The notes under the pieces are model-generated. The model searched no databases, was not told where the DNA came from, and worked only from the letters and a program-made list of their open reading frames with translations. Both the position numbers and the translations under genes were made by a program. This document shows positions 16,350-26,991 of a DNA stretch of 64,000 nt, piece after piece (position 1 is the stretch's first letter; each line of letters begins with the position of its first letter). Origin of the DNA: Cohnella thailandensis (GTDB taxonomy: Bacteria > Bacillota > Bacilli > Paenibacillales > Paenibacillaceae); contig NZ_JACJVQ010000017.1 of the NCBI RefSeq assembly GCF_014212135.1, positions 310,001-374,000 of the forward strand, in the 5' to 3' direction.

Positions 16350-17969
16350 TTGAGATTCGCTCGTAGTCGCCGCGTCCTTCTGCCTCTAATCGCGGCGTTA
16401 ACCTTTGGCGCAGGCAGCCTGCCGACCGCCCCCGATGCCGCTTCCGCGGCTTCTTCCTTGCCCTTCGACGATATTTCCGCCAGCTATGCCAAAGACGACA
16501 TTACCGCTCTCGCCGCCAAAGGAATCGTAGGCGGAACGGGCGAACGGCTCTATGAGCCCGGCAAGCCGGTGACGAGAGCGGAGTTCGCGGCCGTGCTCAT
16601 CCGGCTGTTCGGCCTGGAAGAGACGAACAATGCGATCGCCTCTTTCCGGGACGCGAAGCCTTCCGACTGGTTCTACGGGGCGGTCCAAGCGGCATCCAAT
16701 CTGGAGCTTGTCGCCGGAACGAGCGCAACGGCATTTCAGCCTAAGGCTTCGATCACGAGAGAGCAAGCGGCCGTCATTCTGGCGCGGGGGCTCGGGCTGA
16801 GCGCGAACGGCACCTCGGCTGTCCGCTTCCCGGATGTCGGCTCGATCTCCGACTATGCGAAAGCTTCCGTGCAGGCGGCTTCCCAAGCTGGTCTGCTGAA
16901 AGGCGACGGGAACGGGAATTTCCGGCCGACGGCTATATTGACCCGTGCGGAGATCGCGGTCGTGTTCCACCGAATCCTGCAAACCGCCGATTGGGAGAGC
17001 CGGTTCGGCGCGACCGCTTCCGCCATGCCGCAGCTCGGCTGGCAATACCAGCAGACGCTCGCCGAGTACAAGGCCAGCATCTCCCGCTCCTCGGTCAATA
17101 CCTTGGTTCCCCGCGTGTTTTTCCTCGATTCCGCTTCTGCCATCACCGACAATACGGACTCGGCTCTGCTAAGCTGGGCGAATACGAGCGGCAAGCAAGT
17201 GTGGGGCATGTTCGGCAACCGTTTCGACGCGGATAGGACCCATGCGATGCTGAGCAGCCAGGCGAACCGCCAGAAGATCGTGTCGCAAGCCGCCGCTCTC
17301 GTCGTTAAGCACGGAATGGACGGCCTTAATCTCGACTTCGAGAACGTGTACGGAGAAGACCGCGATTCGATGACTTTGTTCGTAGAAGAACTGGCGGCGG
17401 CACTGCATAAGTCGGGCGCCGTGCTGTCGGTCAACGTCTCCCCCGATTTGGGGACGGACTGGACGGAAGCGTTCCAATACGAGGCGATCGGGGAATCGGC
17501 GGACTACGTCGTTCTGATGGCCTACGACGAGCACTGGGGCGGCTCTCCCGTGGCGGGCTCGGTGTCGTCGCTGCCTTGGTTGAAATCGGGCTTGAATACG
17601 CTGCTGCGCGAAGTCCCGGCCGAAAAAACGATAGTGGCGCTTCCCTTATACACGAGAGACTGGACGATAGAGCCCGCTGTGAGTTCGACGGAGCTTGAGA
17701 TCGGCGAGCAGAACGAGCTCATCCGATCGCTCGCGTCCGCGTCCAAAGCGTGGGATTCCTCGGTCGGCCAATACGTGTTCGCCTACGCCAAGGGGCAAAC
17801 GACGCACCGGATTTGGACGGAAGAAAGCCGCTCCCTGACCGCGAAAGTACGCGAATCGTTAAAGCTGGGAGCGGCAGGCTTCGCTTATTGGTACATCAGC
17901 GCCGATTCGGCGGACGTATGGCCGAGTATCCGCAACGCGATTAAATATGAGTCGTTCGGCTTCGATTGA
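16350..17969 (+). CDS. Cell-surface SLH-domain glycoside hydrolase family 18 protein
   Basis: The 539-residue product has a signal peptide (hydrophobic ALTFGAGSLPTAP), then three S-layer homology repeats (about residues 38-210; each with an ITREQ/VTRAEFA or LTRAEI motif) that anchor proteins to pyruvylated wall polymers. The rest is a GH18 TIM barrel; its DGLNLDFENV strand corresponds to the DxxDxDxE motif, with Glu as the likely acid, like the spore-cortex and spore germination glycosidases YaaH/YdhD. The start is TTG with GAGGT eight bases upstream. Chitinase or peptidoglycan N-acetylglucosaminidase activity is inferred; the latter is favoured by the neighbour NagZ-like gene, whose stop is only four bases away on the other strand. 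Confidence 0.85.
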   Translation: MRFARSRRVLLPLIAALTFGAGSLPTAPDAASAASSLPFDDISASYAKDDITALAAKGIVGGTGERLYEPGKPVTRAEFAAVLIRLFGLEETNNAIASFRDAKPSDWFYGAVQAASNLELVAGTSATAFQPKASITREQAAVILARGLGLSANGTSAVRFPDVGSISDYAKASVQAASQAGLLKGDGNGNFRPTAILTRAEIAVVFHRILQTADWESRFGATASAMPQLGWQYQQTLAEYKASISRSSVNTLVPRVFFLDSASAITDNTDSALLSWANTSGKQVWGMFGNRFDADRTHAMLSSQANRQKIVSQAAALVVKHGMDGLNLDFENVYGEDRDSMTLFVEELAAALHKSGAVLSVNVSPDLGTDWTEAFQYEAIGESADYVVLMAYDEHWGGSPVAGSVSSLPWLKSGLNTLLREVPAEKTIVALPLYTRDWTIEPAVSSTELEIGEQNELIRSLASASKAWDSSVGQYVFAYAKGQTTHRIWTEESRSLTAKVRESLKLGAAGFAYWYISADSADVWPSIRNAIKYESFGFD

Positions 17970-17973
17970 TCGG

Positions 17974-19329
17974 TTAGCCCTGCAAGGAAGACCGCCAAGC
18001 TTTGATGTCGCTGTTCAGCTCGGCCAGGTCGGGAACGGCCGTGTCCTCGTCCTTAAGCGCGTACTCGCTTTTAAGCCGAAGAATGCGGTAGACGCTCTCG
18101 TCGATTCTCGACTCGTCCAGCTTGCCGCTCTCGACCGCTTGCAGGAGAGAGTCGCGAACGGTCTTCATCTTATCGTAGCCATGGGCGACGAGCAGGACGT
18201 CGCAGCCGGCTTCCACGGCCTCGACGGCCGCTTCTTTAAGCGTATAGTTCTTCGCGATGGCTCCCATCGTCAGATCGTCGGTCATGACGACGCCGTCGTA
18301 ACCCATTTTGTCCCGCAGCCAGTGTCCGACAAGCTCCCCGGAGAGGGAGGCGGGCTTATCCGGATCCAGCTTCGGGTACAGGATGTGGGCGACCATGATC
18401 GCTTCGACGCCGTTCTCGATGGCCTTCTCGAACGGAATCCATTCCAGCTTGGCGAGCTCCTCGGCCGTCTTGTCGACGACGGGCAGATCGAGGTGCGAGT
18501 CGACGGAGGTGTCGCCATGGCCGGGAAAATGCTTCGCCACCGGGATCACGCCGCCCTCGCGCAGCCCCTTGAGCTCCGCGGTTCCGAAGTAGGCGACCAG
18601 GGTTGGCGAGCTGCCGAAGGAACGCGATCCGATGACGGGATTGTCCGGGTTGCTGTTCACGTCCAGCACGGGAGCGAAGTCGAGATTGAAGCCGGCGGAG
18701 AGCAGCTCCCGCGCAAGGAGACGGCCCATCTCGCCGGCGAGACGGTCCTCCTTGGCCGCGCCAACGACTTCATTGGCCGGAATGTCCTCGTAGCTGTCCG
18801 GAAGCCGGCTGACCTTGCCTCCTTCCTGATCGACGCTCATGAAGAGGGGAATCGAGTAGTCCCGATTGGCCTTCTTAAGCGAGTTGATGAGGGAGACGGT
18901 ACTCTTGAGCGTGCCGACGTTGCGGGAGTATAAAATAATCCCGCCGACATGGGAATCGGCGATCATCGAACGTCCTTCGGCGTCGAGAGTCTTGCCGTCG
19001 ATGCCCGCGATCAGCATTTGACCTATCTTCTCCGATAGGGTAAGCCGCTTCACCTGATCCGCGATGGGATCGTCGATCCCGGTAGGCGAGGAGGACGGCG
19101 ACGGCGTCGGCGAAGGGGACGCGGGATCGGACGGAGCGGGCGAGATCTCCGGCGGGACAGGCGTCTCCGTCCCGGCCTGGGACGGAGACGCGGACGACGG
19201 CTGGCTCGGCTCGCCGGTGGGAGCCGTGCCTCCGGAGCCGTTGCCGCATCCTCCCAAGACCAGCAGCACGGCTATGGCTAACAGCGTCCATCGGCAATGG
19301 ATGCTTCGTTTCGTATTCATGCTTGGCAT
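17974..19329 (-). CDS. NagZ-like beta-N-acetylhexosaminidase lipoprotein (GH3)
   Basis: A 451-residue GH3 enzyme. A lipoprotein signal (LLAIAVLLVLGGC) is followed by a long low-complexity Ser/Pro/Thr-rich linker to about residue 85, and then a GH3 barrel. The segment KHFPGHGDTSVDSHLDLP contains the His of the NagZ-type catalytic dyad, VSVDQEGGKVSRL is the family's substrate-binding region and GVVMTDDLTMGAI carries the nucleophile Asp. It would release GlcNAc from peptidoglycan fragments outside the cell, as in Bacillus NagZ. An AGGAGGA site precedes the ATG. Confidence 0.9.
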   Translation of the reverse strand: MPSMNTKRSIHCRWTLLAIAVLLVLGGCGNGSGGTAPTGEPSQPSSASPSQAGTETPVPPEISPAPSDPASPSPTPSPSSSPTGIDDPIADQVKRLTLSEKIGQMLIAGIDGKTLDAEGRSMIADSHVGGIILYSRNVGTLKSTVSLINSLKKANRDYSIPLFMSVDQEGGKVSRLPDSYEDIPANEVVGAAKEDRLAGEMGRLLARELLSAGFNLDFAPVLDVNSNPDNPVIGSRSFGSSPTLVAYFGTAELKGLREGGVIPVAKHFPGHGDTSVDSHLDLPVVDKTAEELAKLEWIPFEKAIENGVEAIMVAHILYPKLDPDKPASLSGELVGHWLRDKMGYDGVVMTDDLTMGAIAKNYTLKEAAVEAVEAGCDVLLVAHGYDKMKTVRDSLLQAVESGKLDESRIDESVYRILRLKSEYALKDEDTAVPDLAELNSDIKAWRSSLQG

Positions 19330-19414
19330 TCCTCCTTTATACGAAGGATAAGACGGTACAGCCTGCCTTCAGGTTCATTCTGGCCCTTATCGGGCCGTTT
19401 GTCGCCCGATTCGA

Positions 19415-19464
19415 CAAAGAAAGCTCCGTTCCCCGCGGCCAAGCCGAAGGGGAGCGGAGCTTTC
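19415..19464 (-). terminator. Terminator of glnS
   Basis: On the minus strand GAAAGCTCCGCTCCCC pairs with GGGGAACGGAGCTTTC (one mismatch) and runs into TTTG. It lies 15 bases after the glnS stop codon. Confidence 0.85.
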
Positions 19465-19478
19465 TTGCTATAAGATGG

Positions 19479-21143
<1,665 letters not shown>

Positions 21144-21391
21144 TCCGACCAACCTTTCTCGCGTAAAACTTGTTATTTCTTCATCATACACAAAATATCC
21201 CTCCCTTATAAAGAGGGAGCGAAAAAAAACAGGCGCTCTGCCGTATTCCGCCTGCGATTGAAGGCGCTTTCTGAGAAAAATGCCGAAATCCTTCTCATGT
21301 TTCTCATAAAATATACCTAAAGCCGTAACTTTTTCCCGGATTGGATCGTTAATATTGTTGGAAGTGCAACTGGAAGAGGGAGGGAATTCGG

Positions 21392-22180
21392 ATGCTCGCT
21401 TGGAAGCCGCGCAGGAAGAAGCGGGAAGAACCGGGCGGCAGCCTGGAAGAGGCAGGGAAGATGGGGACAAGCGCGGAGGAGGGGCATGAGGGAGAAGAGA
21501 ACAAAGAACCGCTTCTCGTCGTGCAAGGCGTGGAACGCTCTTTCGATGTGGGCTCTCAGAAGCTCAGGGTTCTGAAGGGCATCGATCTTAAGCTTTACCC
21601 GCAACAGCTCATCATGCTGAAGGGCCGATCGGGCTCGGGCAAGACGACGCTGATGAATTTAATGGGCGGCCTCGATACGCCGTCGCAAGGCCAAATTTTG
21701 TTCCGCGGCCAGCCGTTCCATGAATGGGACGACGACAAGAGAACCTCCGTGCGGCGGAAGGACATCGGCTTTATTTTCCAAGCGTATGCCTTGATGCCGC
21801 TGCTCTCCGCCTACGAGAACGTCGAGCTGTCGATGAGAATGGCGGGCATTCCGCGTTCGGAGTGGAAGGCGCGAGTCACCTCCTGCCTGGAGCTCGTCGG
21901 CCTGGGCAAGAGAATGCACCACCGCCCGTCCGAGATGTCCGGGGGCGAGCAGCAGCGGGTCGCCATCGCCAAGGCGATCGCGCACAAGCCCAGCCTCCTG
22001 CTCGCGGACGAGCCGACGGCGGAGCTCGATTCCCAGATGGCCGCGCAGGTGATGGCGGTATTCCGGGAGATCGTCGCGACGGAGAAGATCTCGATCTGCA
22101 TGACGACACACGATACGACCATTATGGAGGTAGCAGACCATGTCTACGAGATGGTGGACGGCGTTTTCGCCCAAGGGTGA
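21392..22180 (+). CDS. MacB/LolD-type ABC transporter ATP-binding protein (ATPase 1)
   Basis: A 262-residue ATPase with Walker A GRSGSGKTTLMNLMGG, signature MSGGEQQRVAIAKAIA, Walker B LLLADEPTAELD and switch His in CMTTHDTTIME. It falls in the MacB/LolD/FtsE group that drives exporters with FtsX-like permeases. About 45 charged residues (Arg/Lys then Glu/Gly rich) precede the domain, an unusual extension; the ATG has GGGAGGG seven bases upstream, supporting this start. It begins an operon with an adaptor, a permease and a second ATPase. Confidence 0.87.
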   Translation: MLAWKPRRKKREEPGGSLEEAGKMGTSAEEGHEGEENKEPLLVVQGVERSFDVGSQKLRVLKGIDLKLYPQQLIMLKGRSGSGKTTLMNLMGGLDTPSQGQILFRGQPFHEWDDDKRTSVRRKDIGFIFQAYALMPLLSAYENVELSMRMAGIPRSEWKARVTSCLELVGLGKRMHHRPSEMSGGEQQRVAIAKAIAHKPSLLLADEPTAELDSQMAAQVMAVFREIVATEKISICMTTHDTTIMEVADHVYEMVDGVFAQG

Positions 22181-22190
22181 GCGTCAATCA

Positions 22191-23237
22191 ATGAAGAAAT
22201 CCAAAGCCGGCCTGCTGGCCGTCCTCTCGCTGTCCGTCGCGGTGACGGGCTGCAGCCTGCTGCCGGACGAACCGGTCGAGGAGGATCTGTCCGCGATTCA
22301 GCTGCCGCAGATCTCCAAGAGGCCGGAATACGAAGTGACGACGAAGACGCTCGAGAAGAAGGCTTCTTTCTCGGCTAAGCTTCTGTCCACGCAGGAGAAG
22401 TCGATTTATTACACTTCGAAGAGTTTAAACGGCAAGTTTATCAAGAAGCTCTACATACAGAACGGGGGCAAGGTGGAGGCCGGACAGGTCATCGCGGAGC
22501 TGGACGTGGAGGACATGAAGAAGTCGCTGCGCGACCAGCGCCTGGCGATGAGGAAATCCGAGCTCGCCATGAAGGAGACGATCCGCAAGAAGGACGAGAT
22601 GGATCCGATCGAATTCGAAGAGCAGCAGATCGCGTTCGAGGAGCAGCGTCAGGCTATCGCCGATTTGGAGCAGGACATCGCGGACGCGGTGCTTACGGCT
22701 CCGTTCGCCGGCGAGGTGGTCTCCCTTACCGCCAAGGAAGGCGACGCGGTCGAGGCTTACAAGCCGCTAGGCGTGCTCGCCAATCCCAGCCAGTTGATCG
22801 TCGCCGCGGAGCCCTCGAAGGATTACCTGGAGATGATCACGGTCGGCATGGAAGCGCAGATCGACTTGAACGGCACCGGCACGGTAACGGGCAAGGTGAA
22901 GAGCCTGCCGACGAATACCGAGAGCAACAACGGCCAGAACGGCGGAGCGACGAACGTGAAGACCTTGGATCAATATCTGCTGATCGAGGTGAAGGATCTT
23001 CCCAAGACGGCGGTTCGCGGAACCTTCCTGACGGTGTCGATCATCCTCAGCCGCAAGGAGAACGCGATCGTCATTCCGCTCTCCGCCCTTCGCACGGTCG
23101 GAGCCCGCACCTACGTGCAAGTCGCCGAGCCGGACGGAACCAAACGCGAGGTGGATATCGAGGTCGGCCAGCAGACCTCGACGGATGCCGAAGTGCTGCA
23201 GGGCCTGACGCCGGGGCAGAAAGTCGTGGGTCAATAA
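22191..23237 (+). CDS. MacA/HlyD-type membrane-fusion adaptor lipoprotein
   Basis: The 348-residue protein starts with a lipoprotein signal (LLAVLSLSVAVTGC). The biotinyl-lipoyl-like halves (KLYIQNGGKVEAGQVIAELD and VLTAPFAGEVVSLTAKEGDAV) flank a coiled-coil hairpin rich in Lys/Glu (about residues 115-160), and beta-barrel/membrane-proximal parts follow. This is the layout of efflux periplasmic adaptors; in Gram-positives such proteins pair with YknYZ-type ABC exporters. I chose the ATG ten bases past the ATPase stop; an in-frame ATG at 22140 lies inside the ATPase gene and would spoil the signal peptide. Confidence 0.86.
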   Translation: MKKSKAGLLAVLSLSVAVTGCSLLPDEPVEEDLSAIQLPQISKRPEYEVTTKTLEKKASFSAKLLSTQEKSIYYTSKSLNGKFIKKLYIQNGGKVEAGQVIAELDVEDMKKSLRDQRLAMRKSELAMKETIRKKDEMDPIEFEEQQIAFEEQRQAIADLEQDIADAVLTAPFAGEVVSLTAKEGDAVEAYKPLGVLANPSQLIVAAEPSKDYLEMITVGMEAQIDLNGTGTVTGKVKSLPTNTESNNGQNGGATNVKTLDQYLLIEVKDLPKTAVRGTFLTVSIILSRKENAIVIPLSALRTVGARTYVQVAEPDGTKREVDIEVGQQTSTDAEVLQGLTPGQKVVGQ

Positions 23238-23240
23238 CGG

Positions 23241-26096
23241 ATGGGGGCGCTGATCCGATTCCTCTTCCGCAAGATGTGGAATACGCGATGGCTGACGCTC
23301 AGTACACTGGCCGGACTGCTCCTCGCCGTCGCGTTCACGACAAGCATTCCGATGTACGCGGACGGGGCGCTTAAGCGAGTCGTCGCGCAATCGCTTCAGG
23401 AGAACAGCGAGGGACTCCCCGCGGGAGCCTTGCGGGTGCTCTATCAATCGACGGACGGCAAGACCGATATGGAAGGCTTCCGGAACGTCGACAAGTACAT
23501 CACCGAAGACATACCGGCGAAGATCGGCTTCCCTCGGCAGGCGACTCAGAACAGCCTGACGATCCGGAGCGCCGACGTGCAGCCGGAGGATCCGAGCACG
23601 GTGGACGCGAGCCGGACCCGCAAGATGACGCTGAGCTCCTTCAGCGGCTTGAAGGATCAGGTCGAGCAGAGCGGGGGCGAGTGGTTCGCGGACCGGGCGG
23701 GCAGCGACGGAACGCTGCAAGCCGTCATGATGGAGGAGGCGATGTTCCGCAACGATCTTCACGTTGGCGACGTGTTGCTCTATCCCATCTATTCGGGCCT
23801 TAATATCACTCTGCGGGTCGAGATCGTCGGCACCTTCAAGCCGAAGGAGGATTCCGGCAGCTATTGGTACCAAGGGTTCGATAGCTTGATGTCGACTTTG
23901 TTCATCGCCGAGCCGGCGATGAAGGAGGACCTGGTCGCGAAGCAGGGCATTCCGCTGCAGATGGCGAGCTGGTATGCGGCATATGATCTGAGAGAGATCA
24001 AGACGAGCCAGCTCTCGCCTCTGGCGGATACGCTCGGCCGCATCGACATCGACGTGTTCCAGAAGCTGAACGGAACGCACCTGGACATCTCCTTCGAGGA
24101 GATGCTGGGGGAATTCCGAAGAGATAGCCTTCAGCTGCAAACGATGCTGTTCACGCTGGCCGCGCCGATGATCGCGATGGTGTTCTACTTCATCACCATG
24201 AACGCCCGCCAAGCGCTGGAGAAGCAGCGCTCCGACATCGCGGTCATGCGCAGCCGGGGAGCCGGCAAGCGCCAGATTCTGCTTATTTTCTTAATGGAAG
24301 GTATTCTTCTCGGAGTGATCTCGCTGCTGGCGGGACCGTTTATCGGCTGGTTCATGGCCAAGAGCATCGGCTCCGCGAGCGGGTTCCTGGAGTTCGTCAA
24401 CCGCAAGGCGATCCCGGTCGGCTTCGGCACGGACAGCATTCTCGCGGGAGCCGCGGCCGTGCTCGTCGCGATCGGCGCGGCGGTTATCCCGGCGTTCGTG
24501 TATACGAGAACGTCGATCGTCGACCACAAGCGCCGGATGGCGAGAAGCGATCGCGCGCCGCAGTGGCAGCGATGGTTCATCGACATCGTGCTGCTGGGCG
24601 TGGCCGCTTACGGCTGGTACCTGTTCAACGAGCGCCAGATGGTCAGCTTCAAGACGGGAATGACGACGGATCAGCTGAACGTCCAGCCGTTCCTGTTCTT
24701 CGTTCCGGCGATCACTATTTTCGCGGCGGGGTTGTTCTTCCTTAGATTATTCCCGCTGCTGCTGAAGCTGTTCAACCGTCTCTGGAGATCGATTCTCCCC
24801 GTTCCGCTCTACCTGACGTTGACGCAGCTGTCCCGCTCGTCCCGCTCTTATTATCCGCTTATGATCCTGCTCATTCTGACGCTGGGTCTCGGGGTGTACA
24901 ACGCCTCCGCCGCGCGGACGATCGACCTGAACTCGGAGGAGCGGATCCTGTACCAGTACGGTACCGACGTCGTCGTGTCGACGGTCTGGGAAGGAAGCCC
25001 GGACATCAGCTCCGGCGAAGGATCGGGCCAAGGCGGCGGCCAAGGCGGCGGACAGGGCGGAGGGCAAGGTCAAGGCCAGACGCCTAGGCCGTCGAAGGTT
25101 ATTTATTCGGAGCCGCCGTTCGAGGTGTTCCGCACGCTGCCGGGCGTCGAGCATGCCGCCAAGGTGCTGCAAGCCAAGGTGAACCTGCTCGTCAACGACC
25201 GGTCGGCGGGCCAAGGAACGGTCGTCGGCATCCAGAATGTCGACTTCGCTCGCGTGGCGTGGTTCCGCGACGACCTGTATCCGGCAAGTCCGTTTCAATA
25301 TTTGGCCCTGATGGGCAAAGGCGCGGAATACGCGCTTGTCTCCTCCAATCTGGCGGAGAAGTACAACCTGAAGCAAGGAGACCAGATCTCCGCGGTCATT
25401 CAGGAGCAGAGGGCCGAATTCATCGTCGCCGCCATTCTGCCGTACTGGCCGGCCCAGTATCCGTCCGAGTCGCCGTTCATCGTGGCGAACCTGGACTATA
25501 TCTACGACGAGGCTCCGATGGCTCCATACGACGTATGGCTGAAGATGGAGCCGGAGGCGAAGGTGGCGCCGCTGATTCCGCTGCTTCAAGAGAAGGGAAT
25601 CGAGATCGCCTCGATCAGCGACGCGAGAAGCGAGCTCATCACGCAGAGCAAGCACCCGGCAAGGGGCGGCGTCTTCGGAATCTTAAGCCTCGGCTTCCTC
25701 GTGACGATTATCGTCTCGCTGTCCGGCTACATTCTGTTCTGGTTCTTCAATCTATCCGGCCGGATCGTGCAGATCGGCATTCTGAGAGCGATGGGGCTGT
25801 CCCGCAAGCAGCTCACCGGGATGCTTCTGCTCGAGCAGGTGTTTACCGCCGGATTGTCCATCGGGCTCGGGATCGGCATCGGCAAGCTGACCAGCATGCT
25901 GTTCCTGCCGTTCCTGCAGACGACCGATAACGCCGCCGGCCAGATTCCGCCGTTCCGCGTCGTCTTCGACAACGTCGATACGAACCGGCTGTACATCGTC
26001 GTCGGCGTCATGATGGCGATCGGAGTCGCGATGCTGGTCGCCCATATCAGACGCTTGAAGGTCCACCAGGCCGTCAAGCTTGGAGAGGAGCGCTAA
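23241..26096 (+). CDS. Large FtsX-type ABC transporter permease (951 aa)
   Basis: The permease begins with a transmembrane segment (LSTLAGLLLAVAFTTSIPMY), followed by a long extracellular domain, three membrane segments around residues 305-430 (FtsX-like module), two more near 440-520, a second external domain and a final FtsX module of three segments (about 815-945). It is duplicated relative to MacB. Within the second external region, residues about 592-614 form a Gly/Gln repeat (GQGGG units). It starts three bases after the adaptor stop. Substrate unknown; MacB-like proteins move peptides, lipids or antibiotics outward or act mechanically. Confidence 0.85.
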   Translation: MGALIRFLFRKMWNTRWLTLSTLAGLLLAVAFTTSIPMYADGALKRVVAQSLQENSEGLPAGALRVLYQSTDGKTDMEGFRNVDKYITEDIPAKIGFPRQATQNSLTIRSADVQPEDPSTVDASRTRKMTLSSFSGLKDQVEQSGGEWFADRAGSDGTLQAVMMEEAMFRNDLHVGDVLLYPIYSGLNITLRVEIVGTFKPKEDSGSYWYQGFDSLMSTLFIAEPAMKEDLVAKQGIPLQMASWYAAYDLREIKTSQLSPLADTLGRIDIDVFQKLNGTHLDISFEEMLGEFRRDSLQLQTMLFTLAAPMIAMVFYFITMNARQALEKQRSDIAVMRSRGAGKRQILLIFLMEGILLGVISLLAGPFIGWFMAKSIGSASGFLEFVNRKAIPVGFGTDSILAGAAAVLVAIGAAVIPAFVYTRTSIVDHKRRMARSDRAPQWQRWFIDIVLLGVAAYGWYLFNERQMVSFKTGMTTDQLNVQPFLFFVPAITIFAAGLFFLRLFPLLLKLFNRLWRSILPVPLYLTLTQLSRSSRSYYPLMILLILTLGLGVYNASAARTIDLNSEERILYQYGTDVVVSTVWEGSPDISSGEGSGQGGGQGGGQGGGQGQGQTPRPSKVIYSEPPFEVFRTLPGVEHAAKVLQAKVNLLVNDRSAGQGTVVGIQNVDFARVAWFRDDLYPASPFQYLALMGKGAEYALVSSNLAEKYNLKQGDQISAVIQEQRAEFIVAAILPYWPAQYPSESPFIVANLDYIYDEAPMAPYDVWLKMEPEAKVAPLIPLLQEKGIEIASISDARSELITQSKHPARGGVFGILSLGFLVTIIVSLSGYILFWFFNLSGRIVQIGILRAMGLSRKQLTGMLLLEQVFTAGLSIGLGIGIGKLTSMLFLPFLQTTDNAAGQIPPFRVVFDNVDTNRLYIVVGVMMAIGVAMLVAHIRRLKVHQAVKLGEER

Positions 26097-26100
26097 CCCC

Positions 26101-26991
26101 ATGATCCATTGCGAAGGGCTCGTGAAGATTTACAAGACGGACGATCTGGAGGTCGTCGCCCTCCAGGGCTTGAACCTGTCGGTTCAGGAAGGCGAGATGA
26201 TGGCCATCATCGGCAACAGCGGCAGCGGCAAGTCGACGCTGCTGAACATTCTGGGCGGCTTGGACCGCCCGTCCGCCGGCCAAGTCAAGGTCGGTCCGTG
26301 GGACCTGCTTAAGGCGACGGAAGAAGACTTGGTCAAGTACAAGCGCGACACGGTCGGCTTCATCTGGCAGAACAACGCGCGCAACCTGCTGCCGTTCCTG
26401 TCGGCGCTCGAGAACGTCGAGATGCCGATGATGTTCTCCGGCAAGACGGACCGGGCGTACGCCAAGCAATTGCTGGAATGGGTCGGCCTCAAGGACCGGA
26501 TGCACAACAAGCTGACGCAGCTGTCCGGAGGGGAGCAGCAGCGCGTCGCGATCGCGATCTCGCTCGCGAACAAGCCGCAGATGCTGCTCGCCGACGAACC
26601 GACGGGCTCCGTCGACACTCGCACCTCCGACATCATCATGGATATTTTCCGCAGGTTCAATCGAGAGCTCGGGCTTACGATCGTCATCGTCACCCACGAC
26701 CTGTCGCTTGCCGGCAAGGTGGACCGCGTCGTCGCGATCCGGGACGGCCTTACGAGCACGGAGTTCATCAAGAGAAATCCGAATCTGGACGATGCCAAGG
26801 TTCCGCAGGAAGAGGGATCCTTGCTCGGAGAGGTTCACGAGGCGTACGTCGTCGTCGACCGTTACGGCCGGCTTCAGATTCCGAAGGAATACCTTCAGAG
26901 CCTCGGCATCAGCGACAAGGCGAGCTTGGAATTCGACGGAGAGAAGATCGGAATTCGCGCGCCGAAACCATTAGAGGGGGAAACCGCATGA
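26101..26991 (+). CDS. ABC transporter ATP-binding protein with AbrB-like C-terminal domain (ATPase 2)
   Basis: The 296-residue protein has an ATPase core (Walker A GNSGSGKSTLLNILGG, LSGGEQQRVAIAISLA, LLADEPTGSVD, IVIVTHDLSLAGK) of the MacB class. Residues about 250-290 add VVDRYGRLQIPKEYLQSLGI and an Ile-Arg ending, which fits the swapped-hairpin AbrB/SpoVT fold (GRxxIPKExxxxLGI). Such a tail is not normal for LolD/MacB ATPases. The ATG at 26101 follows GGAGAGG; an in-frame ATG at 26080 is inside the permease gene. It overlaps the next gene by four bases (ATGA). Confidence 0.85.
   Translation: MIHCEGLVKIYKTDDLEVVALQGLNLSVQEGEMMAIIGNSGSGKSTLLNILGGLDRPSAGQVKVGPWDLLKATEEDLVKYKRDTVGFIWQNNARNLLPFLSALENVEMPMMFSGKTDRAYAKQLLEWVGLKDRMHNKLTQLSGGEQQRVAIAISLANKPQMLLADEPTGSVDTRTSDIIMDIFRRFNRELGLTIVIVTHDLSLAGKVDRVVAIRDGLTSTEFIKRNPNLDDAKVPQEEGSLLGEVHEAYVVVDRYGRLQIPKEYLQSLGISDKASLEFDGEKIGIRAPKPLEGETA

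Noticed and set aside
21144..21391. T-box leader upstream of glnS
   Set aside because: No T-box core sequence and no terminator in the leader.
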